DNA from: Phycisphaerales bacterium
GTDB lineage: Bacteria > Planctomycetota > Phycisphaerae > Phycisphaerales > UBA1924
NCBI GenBank assembly: GCA_022843045.1
Contig: JALHOJ010000040.1
Span: 1 to 39,478 of the forward strand
DNA: 39,478 nt
Reading direction: 5' to 3'
The notes below the pieces were generated by a model. It saw only the letters and a list, made by a program, of their open reading frames with translations. It made no database searches and was not told the origin of the DNA. Of the stretch, positions 1 through 8,464 are shown in pieces (positions within the stretch are counted from its first letter, which is position 1; each line of letters begins with the position of its first letter). The translations under genes were made by a program, and so were the position numbers.

Positions 1-404
1 TCCTTCGCGAGGTCAACATGCGTGATCGACGCCGCCAGCACATCAATGGTCGTGTCCTTCAGCGCCAGCACAAAGTGCTGATATCGATGCGCGTCTTGGG
101 CGATGCCGTGCTTGTCGCGACTCGCGAGCACTTCCCGCGCCCACGGCGAATCGCCGCACACTTGAATCGTGTAGTGCCGCAGCCCAAGCGAGAACCACCG
201 GTGCTGGTGCAGAGCCTCATCGTTGGGCCCGCCCGCAACCACCTGAACGCAATCATTGAACCGAACGCCAGCGATATGGTCGCGACCACCCGTGATCGCC
301 CCATACGCCACCATCGCGAAGCCGTCGCGCATCATCACGACCGCGTCCGAACCGTTCGGAGACGGCGTCGGCACATTAGGCACTTCGACAAAGCGATCGC
401 TCAT
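1..404 (-). CDS. Hypothetical protein, 3' end cut by window edge
   Basis: An open frame runs from ATG at 404 off the left edge with no stop, giving at least 134 residues beginning MSDRFVEVPNVPTPSPNG. I recognise no family. The product looks soluble, with no signal peptide or membrane segment, and the visible part has many aromatic and His residues (HQHRWFSLGLRHY). The start is supported by a leader nearly identical to that of the next gene upstream (see the repeats at 399-430 and 972-1003) and by a GAGG about 14 nt before the ATG. It lies 54 bp downstream of the stop of the 459-977 gene and is probably cotranscribed with it. The frame opposite it on the plus strand is Arg/His-rich and looks like a shadow. 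Confidence 0.6.
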   Translation of the reverse strand, partial: MSDRFVEVPNVPTPSPNGSDAVVMMRDGFAMVAYGAITGGRDHIAGVRFNDCVQVVAGGPNDEALHQHRWFSLGLRHYTIQVCGDSPWAREVLASRDKHGIAQDAHRYQHFVLALKDTTIDVLAASITHVDLAK

Positions 405-430
405 ATCACCAGATCATCCTCGCTGATTCC
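399..430 (-). repeat. 32-bp leader repeat, copy A
   Basis: It matches 972-1003 at 31 of 32 positions (411 differs from 984). On the minus strand it covers the leader, the GAGG and the first codons (ATG AGC) of the partial gene ending at 404. The match stops abruptly on both sides. Confidence 0.85.
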
Positions 431-458
431 TACCGCTGGAACCTGCATCTTTCAACAC

Positions 459-977
459 CTACATCCCACGGTACCAGTACTCAACACGCCCCCGAGCGCT
501 ATCGATGGTGATGCCGGCCGTGTCCATGCCCTTCGGATTGGCGAGCAAGTAGACTAGCTCATTAGCCGGCGGCGGGAGCGAGTGAAGCTGATCAAATCGT
601 TGCGCCCCGATCTGATCTCGGAGCTGACCCGAACGAACTTGTGAAGTCTTGATCAGTGCCTCGATCTCGTTTGCAGGTAGAGTAAAGCTGACAGTGACGT
701 AGAGGTCCGGCGAGGGCAGCAACGAGAACGTGGCCATGTTCGGGCAATAAATGCTGACGTCGGTCGCTGTTGAAGGTATCGCCCGCGGCATGAAGTCGAG
801 AGCAGGTCCGCAAGTGCTGAGTACCGCTGCGTAATCCTCCGCACGAAACCGACCGTCTATTCGCTCACGAAGGCGAACGAATCGTGGCCACAGCACCGTC
901 AGGCCGAGCGTCAGACCGACGCAAACCACAACGAGAACGACCCTCCATCGCATAAAGTGGTCGCGTGCGCTGCTCAT
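459..977 (-). CDS. Hypothetical membrane-anchored protein, 172 aa
   Basis: ATG at 977 begins a 172-residue protein with one hydrophobic segment at about residues 11-31 (VVLVVVCVGLTLGLTVLW), preceded by Arg residues. This suggests an N-in anchor with the rest of the chain outside the cytoplasm. The remainder is a compact domain with two Cys (CGPALDF, IYCPN), which could form a disulfide, and it ends EYWYRGM. I do not recognise the family. The gene sits between two other unassigned minus-strand genes with gaps of 36 and 54 bp, so an operon is plausible. Its leader and start codon lie in the second copy of a 32-bp repeat shared with the next gene downstream. Confidence 0.7.
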   Translation of the reverse strand: MSSARDHFMRWRVVLVVVCVGLTLGLTVLWPRFVRLRERIDGRFRAEDYAAVLSTCGPALDFMPRAIPSTATDVSIYCPNMATFSLLPSPDLYVTVSFTLPANEIEALIKTSQVRSGQLRDQIGAQRFDQLHSLPPPANELVYLLANPKGMDTAGITIDSARGRVEYWYRGM

Positions 978-1003
978 ATCACCCGATCATCCTCGCTGAT
1001 TCC
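972..1003 (-). repeat. 32-bp leader repeat, copy B
   Basis: Second copy of the 399-430 sequence, with one mismatch. It covers the ATG at 977 and the minus-strand leader of the 172-aa membrane protein. The downstream coding sequences of the two genes show no similarity, so only the leader is duplicated. Confidence 0.85.
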
Positions 1004-1013
1004 GGGCCCCACC

Positions 1014-1550
1014 TCACCGCTTCTTCCACTTCCCCGTCTTCAGCTCAAGCGAAACTCCCGAGTCGTGCTCCTGCGCGATCACGCGCACCTTGCACTTCTT
1101 GCCGCCCGCCTTCTGCCAGCACGCAAGCGTGAACTCAAGGCACTCTGCCTCGATGATCTTGTAGTAGTCCCACTCATCATCCTTGATCTTCGCCGCCTTG
1201 AGAATCGCCGGCGTGGCGACCTTCACCGGCTTCACGACGGGCTGGTAGAACGGCACAGGAGGCTTCCACGCCGGCGCGCCGCTCTCGTCATCCCCATCTT
1301 CCGATTCAAACCCAAGCTGCTCGCCGTCCTTGGAGATGCACCAGACGACAGGGCCATACGCGTTGGTGCTGGCAAGCTCAAGCTCAAAGCCAAGCACGGC
1401 CGCATCCGGCGGAAACTTCGCCGAGGCAAGCTTCTTGAACTTGGCCACCATCCGCGGCTGGGCCGCCGCAAGTTTCTGCTTGACAAGCGTGCGAAGCTTC
1501 TTCGCCCGGGCATCCTTCGGAACCTTCGCATATCTGGACGGCAACGGCAT
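1014..1550 (-). CDS. Hypothetical Lys-rich soluble protein, 178 aa
   Basis: Starts at ATG 1550 (MPLPSRYAKVPKDAR), chosen because GGAGG (1558-1562) lies 7 nt upstream. An in-frame ATG at 1568 would overlap that ribosome binding site. The N-terminal 50 residues are strongly basic (KKLRTLVKQKLAAAQPRM). They are followed by a beta-rich section with VVWCISKDGEQLGFES, an acidic DGDDES stretch, and a C-terminal part with ECLEFTLACWQKAGGKKC. There is no signal peptide or membrane segment. I recognise no family; it could be a small house-keeping or immunity-like domain, but nothing in the sequence decides. It lies 54 bp downstream of thiC and 36 bp upstream of the 172-aa gene on the same strand. Confidence 0.65.
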   Translation of the reverse strand: MPLPSRYAKVPKDARAKKLRTLVKQKLAAAQPRMVAKFKKLASAKFPPDAAVLGFELELASTNAYGPVVWCISKDGEQLGFESEDGDDESGAPAWKPPVPFYQPVVKPVKVATPAILKAAKIKDDEWDYYKIIEAECLEFTLACWQKAGGKKCKVRVIAQEHDSGVSLELKTGKWKKR

Positions 1551-1604
1551 CACGCATCCTCCAGGCAAGCCAACACACCGATCTCAATCACGCCACCGAC
1601 ATCG

Positions 1605-3713
1605 CTAGATGATCCTATCGCCCTTGGCAATCCCCAGCGCCGGCCTCACGTCGAGTTGCACAACGACCCCCGCCCCCGCCTTCTCAGCCTGCAACTTCTT
1701 CGCCGTCTCCGGATCAACATAGTCGCTATGGCAAGACAGCTTGCCTTCACTCGATGCCGCGGTGCCTTCCTGCCCAGATGCCTTCTTGTCCATCACCTTC
1801 TTGGTCTTCGATGCCAGCTTGTGAATCTCATCCGGGCTCAGCACGCCGCGCTTCGCCAGAATCTCCTGCTGTTCGGGCGAAAGTCCCGCGCTCTTCTTCG
1901 CCGCGCCCGCGACGGTGCCATCCTTCCCGCCCATGCGTTCATAGCCCTCCGCCTTCCCACTCATGAACTCCTGAATCTCCTTGCTGATGCGCACGCTGCA
2001 CCAATCGTGCCCGCACATCGCGCAGAAGTCGGTGTCGACGTCAAGGTCCTCGTCGTGATACGCCCGTGCCGTGTCGGGGTCAAACGACAGGTCAAAGTGC
2101 TTCTCCCAATTGAGCGCGGCACGCGCCTTCGTCAATTCATCATCGCGATCCCGCGAGCCCGGAATCCCCAGCGCGACATCCGCCGCATGCGCCGCGATCT
2201 TGTACGCGATGCATCCTTGCTTGACGTCATCCTTCTTGGGCAGGCCCACGTGCTCCTTGGGCGTCACATAGCACAACATCGCCGCCCCGTGATACGCCAT
2301 CGCCGTCGCGCCGATGCACGACGTGATGTGGTCATACCCCGGGAACATGTCCGTGACGAGCGGCCCCAGCACATAGAACGGCGCGCCATGGCACAGCCGC
2401 CGCTGAAGCTTCGCGTTGAACTCAATCTGATCAAACGGCACATGCCCGGGCCCCTCGATCATGACCTGCACGCCATGCCGCCACGCCCGCTCCGTCAATT
2501 CGCCCAGCGTCTCAAGCTCCGAAAGCTGCGCATCGTCGGTCGCATCCGCCAACCCGCCCGGCCGCAACCCATCCCCAATAGAAAACGTCACGTCATACTG
2601 CCGCAGGATCTTGCAGATGTCATCCCACCGCGTGTACATGATGTTCTCTTGGTTGTGGACCAGCATCCACTTCGCCAGCAGCGACCCGCCGCGCGACACG
2701 ATGCCGATGAGCCGGTTCTTCACGTACTTGAGGTGCCCCTTCCGCACCCCCGCATGAATCGTGAAGTAGTCCACCCCCTGCCGCGCCTGATGATGCAGCG
2801 TCTCCTCGATCACCTCCCACGTCAGGTCCTCGATCTTCTTCCCGATGATCATCGAGTAAATCGGCACCGTGCCAATCGGCACCGTGCTCGCCCGCAGAAT
2901 CGCATCCCGGCACGCGTCCAGATCGCCGCCAGTCGAAAGGTCCATCACCGTGTCCGCGCCCCAGCGCTCGGCCCAGCGGAGCTTTTCGACCTCCTCGTCG
3001 GTGCCGCTCGAGACGGGCGACGCGCCCATGTTCGCATTGACCTTCGTCTTGCTCGCGCGCCCGATGCACATCGGGTCGAGGTTGTACTTGAGGTGGTTGA
3101 TGTTGGCGGGGATCACCATGCGGCCGGCGGCGACTTCGTCTCGCACTTGGGTGGGTGAGAGGTGTGGTTCGCGCTGGCTGACGCGGTGCATTTCGGGGGT
3201 GATGATGCCGAGGCGCGCGGATTCAAGCTGCGTGATGGGGGTGAAGGTCTTCGGGTAGATGACGCGGAGGCGTTCGCCTCGGGCGGTGGTGAACTCGACG
3301 GATTCGCAGTCGGTGGGTGCCCGATGCCCGGTGCCTCTCTCCACACTCCACCCCTCGGGCAAGAAGTCCCAGGCGGTCTTGGTGCTGGGGGCGGGCATGC
3401 CGGGGGTGTCGGGGGAGGCGAACATGAGCGGGCCGCCGACATCCGGGGCGAGTGCGAACGAACCGGGCGTGGTGACGCCTGCCTGGCGTCCGGGGTTCAT
3501 GCCACCTCGGAGGGGAATGCGGAACTTGCTGCTGGGCGTGGTGCCTTTGGGATCAACGGTCCATGGGGCGTTTGCGTCGATGACGGTGCCGCTGGAAGCG
3601 ACATATGCCGCGGGGCCGCCGGCAAAGGTCGAGGGCATTTCTGTGCGGCCAGCGAGGGCCGTCGCGCTCGCGGGGCTCGTGGTCGAAACAGGCTTCGAAG
3701 CGAACGTGGTCAT
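1605..3713 (-). CDS. thiC: Phosphomethylpyrimidine synthase ThiC
   Basis: ThiC is the radical-SAM enzyme that converts 5-aminoimidazole ribotide into hydroxymethylpyrimidine phosphate, the pyrimidine half of thiamine. The 702-aa product carries the family blocks in order: [73 protein letters not shown], and the C-terminal CxxCx4C cluster site [11 protein letters not shown] (Cys at about 564, 567, 572). About 130 residues follow the cluster motif, including [17 protein letters not shown] and [12 protein letters not shown]. The N-terminal 80 residues are Ala/Thr-rich and poorly conserved in type. I chose ATG 3713 because AGGAG (3719-3723) lies 5 nt upstream; an alternative start at 3824 has no ribosome binding site and would run into the leader. 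A TPP riboswitch lies 127 nt upstream. No other thi gene is in the window. Confidence 0.97.
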   Translation of the reverse strand: MTTFASKPVSTTSPASATALAGRTEMPSTFAGGPAAYVASSGTVIDANAPWTVDPKGTTPSSKFRIPLRGGMNPGRQAGVTTPGSFALAPDVGGPLMFASPDTPGMPAPSTKTAWDFLPEGWSVERGTGHRAPTDCESVEFTTARGERLRVIYPKTFTPITQLESARLGIITPEMHRVSQREPHLSPTQVRDEVAAGRMVIPANINHLKYNLDPMCIGRASKTKVNANMGASPVSSGTDEEVEKLRWAERWGADTVMDLSTGGDLDACRDAILRASTVPIGTVPIYSMIIGKKIEDLTWEVIEETLHHQARQGVDYFTIHAGVRKGHLKYVKNRLIGIVSRGGSLLAKWMLVHNQENIMYTRWDDICKILRQYDVTFSIGDGLRPGGLADATDDAQLSELETLGELTERAWRHGVQVMIEGPGHVPFDQIEFNAKLQRRLCHGAPFYVLGPLVTDMFPGYDHITSCIGATAMAYHGAAMLCYVTPKEHVGLPKKDDVKQGCIAYKIAAHAADVALGIPGSRDRDDELTKARAALNWEKHFDLSFDPDTARAYHDEDLDVDTDFCAMCGHDWCSVRISKEIQEFMSGKAEGYERMGGKDGTVAGAAKKSAGLSPEQQEILAKRGVLSPDEIHKLASKTKKVMDKKASGQEGTAASSEGKLSCHSDYVDPETAKKLQAEKAGAGVVVQLDVRPALGIAKGDRII

Positions 3714-3839
3714 AGCAACTCCTCGCGATGTTCTCGCGGCAAAGGCCAACTTCCATTCGAAAGGAATGCACGACACGCCCGGCAGCCGCCCGGCCAACCC
3801 GCAATCCACCTTGCAGGCAAGCACACCGGCGCCAAACGT

Positions 3840-3948
3840 CGCATTCCCTCCGCCGGTCCGAACCGGGTCAGGTTCAACGGGTGCATCTCAGCGGGTGACC
3901 GAGCCGTACCACACATGGCGTGGTTTTCTCGGGGCCGCGCCCCGTGCG
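3840..3948 (-). promoter_or_regulatory. TPP riboswitch (THI box) upstream of thiC
   Basis: The minus strand shows the conserved TPP-aptamer elements in order: CTGAGA (3886-3891), ACCC, TGAACCTGA (3868-3876), then CCGGCGGAGGGAATG (3842-3856). The ends can close as P1 (CGCA at 3945-3948 with TGCG at 3840-3843). A P3-type arm is visible between them, with CCGAG pairing CTCGG and an inner CCAC/GTGG hairpin. TPP binding should lower thiC expression. The 127-nt stretch to the ATG has no obvious terminator with a U-tract, so control by translation or Rho is more likely (inference). Confidence 0.95.
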
Positions 3949-3956
3949 AACAAGCG

Positions 3957-3962
3957 ATAGTA
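3957..3962 (-). promoter_or_regulatory. Possible -10 element of the thiC promoter
   Basis: The minus strand reads TACTAT here, which would place transcription start near 3950, just before the 5' strand of riboswitch P1. No convincing -35 hexamer is present at 16-19 nt spacing, so this is a weak call resting mainly on position. Confidence 0.3.
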
Positions 3963-4006
3963 GGGGGCGTGGTAACCGGTTGTGTGACTCTCAGCCCTGG
4001 CCGATC

Positions 4007-4519
4007 TCACTCAGAATTACGGTTCTGATCGCCTTCGACACATAGATCGCGCGAGTCGCGGGAGAACCGCAACCAAGTGTCCTCCAGTGGTGCCTCGCCG
4101 TCGTGACTTTGGTATTCGCTGACAATCAGTACATCGTGCTTCGTTTCTCGAGCGATCCACTGAAGCAGATCCAAGAAAGCGTGCCATGTCGCCTCACAAA
4201 CATCTCGAGAATCAAACGCCACTTCGCCGCACTCGCCCGGAAAGATCGCACCGGAGAAACCGAAAGTGCCGCAGTAGCCCCCGCAACTCAGTACGGTGTC
4301 ATCGGGAAGGTCAGTCATGGCCATCAACTGGTGAGGGGCCACTGATCGCCACTCTCCACCTTCTGCTGGTGCCAACTCGCATGAACCACTCTCGGTTGCC
4401 AACGAAGCGAAGAATCTGAACCAAGGCTTCAGCGTCGCCGACTCGATGCGGACGCGACGCAACTGGCCAAGGTAGTAGCTGTGCTCGAAGAACCACGCGA
4501 ACTCATTGAACGCTTGCAT
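4007..4519 (-). CDS. Hypothetical protein, 170 aa
   Basis: ATG at 4519 is preceded by AGGGG about 9 nt upstream. The 170-aa product looks cytoplasmic and contains an aromatic N-terminus (FNEFAWFFEHSYYLGQL), a Gly/Cys-rich middle (SCGGYCGTFGFSGAIFPGECGEV) and a charged C-terminus. I do not recognise the family. Its stop lies about 45 bp upstream of the thiC promoter region, so it probably belongs to a separate unit reading towards thiC. Four Cys residues in the middle section could bind metal, but their spacing matches no standard zinc motif. Confidence 0.65.
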   Translation of the reverse strand: MQAFNEFAWFFEHSYYLGQLRRVRIESATLKPWFRFFASLATESGSCELAPAEGGEWRSVAPHQLMAMTDLPDDTVLSCGGYCGTFGFSGAIFPGECGEVAFDSRDVCEATWHAFLDLLQWIARETKHDVLIVSEYQSHDGEAPLEDTWLRFSRDSRDLCVEGDQNRNSE

Positions 4520-4676
4520 TCGTGAGCACCCCTGTGTTCATCGCACGATCGCCGTTCGACAAGGTCATTCGCAATTGCCCGCTGCAAGCAATCGTGAACT
4601 CAGAGCCACCACGCCCCGCGCGAACAAACCGCCACAGGTCATCCTGATCTCTCTGCAAGGCAGATCGCCGAGCAGA

Positions 4677-5354
4677 TCACGCAACCGACGGCCGATCCAG
4701 ATCGCTGTAGGGGTAGTGGCCGTGTTGCTTCAAGGCTGCAAACAACGCTTCGGACCCCTGGGATCGCGCCATGGCCAGCTCGGCGGGGTGCACTTGGATC
4801 ACGAGGAGCAGAAAGAAGGGTGTGCCGCCGGCGCTCATTGGGCTGCATTCCACGCGATCGAACACAATACACGTGCTCGGCTCGCCGTCGTCGCCTGGGA
4901 GTTCGGCCGTCTCGCCCGGCGAAAGCGAGGCCATCTCCGAGTATCGAGCGAGCGGGTTGAGCAGTCTGCTCGCCAGGGAGACGGACGCGGGCATCTCGCC
5001 ATCCGAATCACGCGAAGCGTTCTTGAAGACAGACCCATCCGCGTCGCGAAACGCGACGGCCAATTCGAACCAGCCGTCACGCGACTTCTTCGGCCGCGAC
5101 CGAGGATCGAAGGTGAAGAGCTCTTGAGTCACGTACAGCGTGCCGGGAATGTGGCGACGAAACGGGTACAGGTCGAGCGTGCCGCCGAGGAAGTACGGAA
5201 TGATCGCGTGGATCACCGTGTCCTCCATTTTGCCCAGCGCCGTGTCGAGAGCCTTCTGCTTCTCTTCATCGAACGCATATGCGGCGGCTTCTGCTTCTGG
5301 CGACGACGCGGACTCGACCTTGCGACCAAAGAGCTGCTTCAGCCAATTGAACAC
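4677..5354 (-). CDS. Uncharacterised 225-aa protein, weakly like suppressor-of-fused domain proteins
   Basis: GTG at 5354 is a strong start because a perfect GGAGGAG (5361-5367) lies 6 nt upstream. The product begins MFNWLKQLFGRK, an amphipathic basic segment. A predicted alpha/beta domain follows, with GGTLDLYPFRRHIPGTLYVTQELF, then DGWFELAVAFRD and a late hydrophobic strand FFLLLVIQVHPAELAMAR. The pattern of a surface-type strand followed by Gly-Trp-Phe-Glu-Leu-Ala reminds me of bacterial SUFU-domain proteins. I cannot confirm that by eye and treat it as a weak suggestion. There is no signal peptide. It is 157 bp upstream of the 170-aa gene on the same strand. Confidence 0.6.
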   Translation of the reverse strand: MFNWLKQLFGRKVESASSPEAEAAAYAFDEEKQKALDTALGKMEDTVIHAIIPYFLGGTLDLYPFRRHIPGTLYVTQELFTFDPRSRPKKSRDGWFELAVAFRDADGSVFKNASRDSDGEMPASVSLASRLLNPLARYSEMASLSPGETAELPGDDGEPSTCIVFDRVECSPMSAGGTPFFLLLVIQVHPAELAMARSQGSEALFAALKQHGHYPYSDLDRPSVA

Positions 5355-5444
5355 GGTTCACTCCTCCCTTGCTGGACCAAGTCATGTTCCGACAGTGATC
5401 GTGAATTCGGATGTTGAGTCGTCAGTTCATTCTCGCGGCAGAGA

Positions 5445-5473
5445 AAGATAGTCTGTAGTTGGCTATCACGCAA
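5445..5473 (-). promoter_or_regulatory. Candidate promoter for the 4677-5354 gene
   Basis: The minus strand has TTGCGT (5468-5473), a 17-nt spacer and TATCTT (5445-5450), within an AT-richer patch about 90 bp upstream of the GTG start. The hexamers match the sigma-70 consensus at 3 and 4 of 6 positions. The rest of the roughly 297-bp gap 5355-5651 holds nothing else I can name. Confidence 0.3.
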
Positions 5474-5651
5474 CAGACTCAAACGTACGTTCTATTTTAT
5501 TTGACCAGAAGACCCACGCATCCGCCCCATCGAAGCGATCTCTTGGTACGCGAGGTCGGGGTATTCGCTGGCGCTTGTCCGCACAGCCAACGAGCGAAGC
5601 ACAATGCGCGGACATGCGACACTTCACATCGCCAGAAACCGGAAACGTGCC

Positions 5652-7355
5652 CTACTTGCCACGCTTCGGCGGCTTCCCGGTCCACTTTGCCTCGGCACGC
5701 TCCAGTTGTTTCACCACCGCATCCACGCCCACGTTCGCAAGCCTGTCTTTCCGCTTCTGGGCCCGGCGGGCGTAGTCCAACGCGGTCTTGCCCTCGGCGG
5801 ACTTGAGCGTCGGATCGGCTCCGTGCTTGAGCAGAGCCTTGACCAGCTTGTCATCGTCATACCGCTGCACCATGAGGGGCGTTGCATTCATCGCGACAAG
5901 CGGCGGCTGGCCGGGCCTGAAGCGAGCGTTCGGATTCGCACCACGTTCAAGCAGTAGCCTTGCAATCCATGCGTGATCGTGGTTTAGCGGCTGCCACGGC
6001 GCCGCCCCTTGTTTACTCTGCTCAGCAAGATGTTTCTCATAACTCACGAGGTCATACGCATGATGCAATATCGCTGTCCAAAGCGGCGTGCAAGTCTTCG
6101 GGGAATCGATGGGAACTTTCTTTGCGAGGCAGAAGTCCAATCGCTCTCGCATGCTCTTTCTTGGCCATTGGTCGAGAAATCCCCACTTGGCAATCGTTTC
6201 GAATGGAGAAGTGGGACCGAACCGAACTCCGCGCTTCCAGAGCCAATCCAAGCCGCTTCGCGGGATGTTCCCGTAGGGGATGGCGACATCAAGGAAGGTC
6301 GTGTCACCCTCCTTGCGCTTCGGGTTCGCTCCGAGCAGTATCAGCTCCCTGATGTCCTTCCAAGGCCGACTTCGAAACTCAAAGAGTGCTGGCATCCCTT
6401 TGCCATTGACGGTATCGGGATTCGCACCACATCGGATCAACCTTCGAATCACGGTGAATGGCTCGAGCCAACTCCTGGTCAGAATGGAGTTGCCTTGGGA
6501 GTCCAAGGCGGTGAAGTCGGCACCGGCATCCTTCAGAGCGCGGACATCTTGCAATGACAGAGGCAGCGCCGCGATCATGGCTGGTTGCCCCTCGCTGTTG
6601 CGAGCATTGGGGTCGCCGCCTGCTGCCAAGTACTTGCGAAGGTTGAATCCAAACGTCTCTATGTCAATCTCTCGCGGGCTCGAAGCAGTGAGAATGGCCT
6701 TCGCTCGTCGCATCTTCTGCCACGCTCGATCAACTACCGTGCCAAGTGGATCGCAATCTCCCGATGCCCATCCGATCGCGACCGACAGACCTTTCGGTCG
6801 CTTCATCCAGCGTGCCGCCAGCGAGGTGCGAGGTAGGCCATTGAGCACCAGCAGCGCCGTCGCCGCGTAGTGCAACGCGTACACGCCCGGCCGCAAGCGC
6901 CCCATGAGCTCGTCATCTGCCGTCTCCCATCCCGCCAACGCAAGCAACTGATCAAACTGCGGCATTCGCCACAAGCCGCTTTCGTGCGTGGTGCCGTCTT
7001 CATTCTCAGGCCACGTCCGAGGCTCATCCATGCCATATGCCTCGCTCGCCGGGCCAAGCGTGTCGTACGCGCTGACCGATGTCAACGCTGGATTGAGTTC
7101 CGACGGAACTTCAAACCACAGCACTTCGGTGTTCTCAAGCAGTGGCGTCGCCTTGTCCAGCCGATCCATCCAGGCAACCCAACTATCCAGCATGCCTGCG
7201 AGGAGCTTTGGTGCCTTCGCGACGCAGGGCGTCCAAAGCGAACCGTGCGGGGCCTCACTGATCCTGCCAAGGACATACTTGATGCCCTGGTCAAATGATG
7301 GCCGAGTCTTTGCAATATGCCGGAACACAGAACGCTGCAGTGTGAAGTCGTCCAT
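5652..7355 (-). CDS. Ankyrin-repeat protein, 567 aa
   Basis: ATG 7355 (MDDFTLQRSVFRHIAK) is chosen because an upstream in-frame start at 7577 would overlap the preceding gene by nearly 190 bp; no clear ribosome binding site precedes 7355. The first ~240 residues are a Trp-rich domain of unknown type. From about residue 250 the chain shows degenerate ankyrin repeats: YLAAGGDPNARNSEGQPA, LKDAGADFTALDSQGNS, LIRCGANPDTVNGKGMPAL, LILLGANPKRKEGDTTFLD, LLLERGANPNARF, and a canonical last unit LLKHGADPTLKSAEGKTALD. A basic tail follows. Ankyrin repeats mediate protein binding, so the likely role is an adaptor. No signal peptide is seen, so cytoplasmic location is likely. It follows the 161-aa gene by 34 bp and is probably cotranscribed with it and with the DinB-like gene. 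Confidence 0.85.
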   Translation of the reverse strand: MDDFTLQRSVFRHIAKTRPSFDQGIKYVLGRISEAPHGSLWTPCVAKAPKLLAGMLDSWVAWMDRLDKATPLLENTEVLWFEVPSELNPALTSVSAYDTLGPASEAYGMDEPRTWPENEDGTTHESGLWRMPQFDQLLALAGWETADDELMGRLRPGVYALHYAATALLVLNGLPRTSLAARWMKRPKGLSVAIGWASGDCDPLGTVVDRAWQKMRRAKAILTASSPREIDIETFGFNLRKYLAAGGDPNARNSEGQPAMIAALPLSLQDVRALKDAGADFTALDSQGNSILTRSWLEPFTVIRRLIRCGANPDTVNGKGMPALFEFRSRPWKDIRELILLGANPKRKEGDTTFLDVAIPYGNIPRSGLDWLWKRGVRFGPTSPFETIAKWGFLDQWPRKSMRERLDFCLAKKVPIDSPKTCTPLWTAILHHAYDLVSYEKHLAEQSKQGAAPWQPLNHDHAWIARLLLERGANPNARFRPGQPPLVAMNATPLMVQRYDDDKLVKALLKHGADPTLKSAEGKTALDYARRAQKRKDRLANVGVDAVVKQLERAEAKWTGKPPKRGK

Positions 7356-7389
7356 ACGCGATTGTTCGCAGTAAGCAGATGGACGATCG

Positions 7390-7875
7390 TTATGCCGTCG
7401 CAAGTGTGTTAAGGTGGTCCCACACTGTGTCAAACCAAGTCTTGACGGGTGCCCATTCGTGAGGCAGGCGATTCCAGCAAAGGTGCAAACGGCCGCCGCG
7501 CTGGGCGAGTACTTCGAACCCTGTGCCGTCGAGTGTGATCGAGTCTTTTTCCGGCAACAAGGGCGTACGGAGCGCACTCAACGAGTTCAGAATCGAAGCT
7601 GCCGCGTGTGCGTCGATCGACCTGGCGTTCTCCGTGATGGTGGGTCGGAGCGCGGCGGCGTGCCGCAAACGCTCGATTGGCGTCGCAAACTTGCAGGAAT
7701 CTTCTTCTCGCAGCCATCGGCGAACCACCACCTGATTGCGAAACGTGACACCTGCAACGGTCCAATCCGAGAAGCTGGGCATGATGCTGAGGCGCAGTGT
7801 CCACTCGCCGGCACGCAGTTGCCGCGAGGCCTCTTGCTCGAACACGTGCCATTCTCGTGCTTGCTCAGCGTCCAT
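7390..7875 (-). CDS. Hypothetical protein, 161 aa
   Basis: ATG 7875 overlaps the end of the DinB-like gene by 11 bp (the ATG sits within its last codons), which suggests translational coupling. The product looks soluble, with MPSFSDWTVAGVTFRNQVVVRRW, a helical middle rich in Ala and Arg, and a C-terminus with LHLCWNRLPHEWAPVKTWFDTVWDHL. I recognise no family. Its place between DinB and the ankyrin protein, with tight spacing on both sides, suggests that the three genes act together or are at least coexpressed. No catalytic motif is visible. Confidence 0.7.
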   Translation of the reverse strand: MDAEQAREWHVFEQEASRQLRAGEWTLRLSIMPSFSDWTVAGVTFRNQVVVRRWLREEDSCKFATPIERLRHAAALRPTITENARSIDAHAAASILNSLSALRTPLLPEKDSITLDGTGFEVLAQRGGRLHLCWNRLPHEWAPVKTWFDTVWDHLNTLATA

Positions 7876-8422
7876 GAGCGTTCACTATCCGCATTCTCAA
7901 GTCCCACTCCACCGGATCAAACTGACCACTCTCCAGGCTCACCCCAACCCGCCGCAGCATCTGAAACACTTGCGAGCGATGGTGTGTTCCGTGGGTCGTG
8001 ACGTGGACCAGCGCTGCCGCTTTGCTTGTTCTCGCATCATCAACACCTTCGACGTACCCGGCACCCAGCGACACCATCCCCGTCCACTCCCCGGTCTTTT
8101 CCGCGCGGGCTGCGTGCGTCGCGGCTCGCAGTTGTATCGCGGCGTCCTCAAGCAGCGCGAGCAACTGTTCCACGCTATATCGAGTCTTGTTGTCCTCTGG
8201 CCCCATCCACTTGGTCACCGCCCGCCCCTCGATCCGCTCCGTCCACCGCACCATCGCCGCGATGATGTGCAGGAATGTGTCGTGGATGCTGCCCAGCCCA
8301 AACTCAAAGCGCTGATGCAGCGTCTCGGTGGGCAACTCGCGGCACCGCACCAGCAACTCCCGCGTACACCACGCGTCGTGTTCCACCAGAATCGAAGCGA
8401 TATCGGTTATCGGTGTGCTCAT
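7865..8422 (-). CDS. DinB-family (DUF664-like) metal-binding four-helix protein
   Basis: The 185-aa product has the DinB/YfiT fold signature: a first His in SIHDTFLHII (H47) and the later HVTTHGTHHRSQ (H144 and H148), which together form the usual three-His metal site. The helix pattern includes the typical LLVRCRELP and W-containing helices. Members include thiol-dependent S-transferases and stress-induced proteins; the substrate cannot be read from sequence. GGAG lies 6 nt upstream of ATG 8422. Length is normal for the family. It is the first gene of a three-gene run with the 161-aa protein and the ankyrin protein. The gene is not the DNA polymerase IV that also bears the name dinB. Confidence 0.9.
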   Translation of the reverse strand: MSTPITDIASILVEHDAWCTRELLVRCRELPTETLHQRFEFGLGSIHDTFLHIIAAMVRWTERIEGRAVTKWMGPEDNKTRYSVEQLLALLEDAAIQLRAATHAARAEKTGEWTGMVSLGAGYVEGVDDARTSKAAALVHVTTHGTHHRSQVFQMLRRVGVSLESGQFDPVEWDLRMRIVNAHGR

Positions 8423-8464
8423 GCCGGTCTCCGAAGCAGCGTATCACAAAGCTGCCAACGTCAT

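Noticed and set aside
459..1550. Toxin-antitoxin or toxin-immunity pair among the small genes at the left end
   Set aside because: Sizes fit, but no toxin or antitoxin motif is recognisable in any of the products.
957..3158. A plus-strand open frame of 733 codons opposite thiC and two small genes
   Set aside because: It spans three minus-strand genes, including certain thiC, and its translation is Arg/Leu/His-rich noise.
3937..4632. Similar short sequences CGCCCCGTGCGAACAA (near 3938) and CGCCCCGCGCGAACAA (near 4612)
   Set aside because: A 16-bp near match in GC-rich DNA. The first is part of the riboswitch P1 region, and the second shows no other aptamer element nearby.
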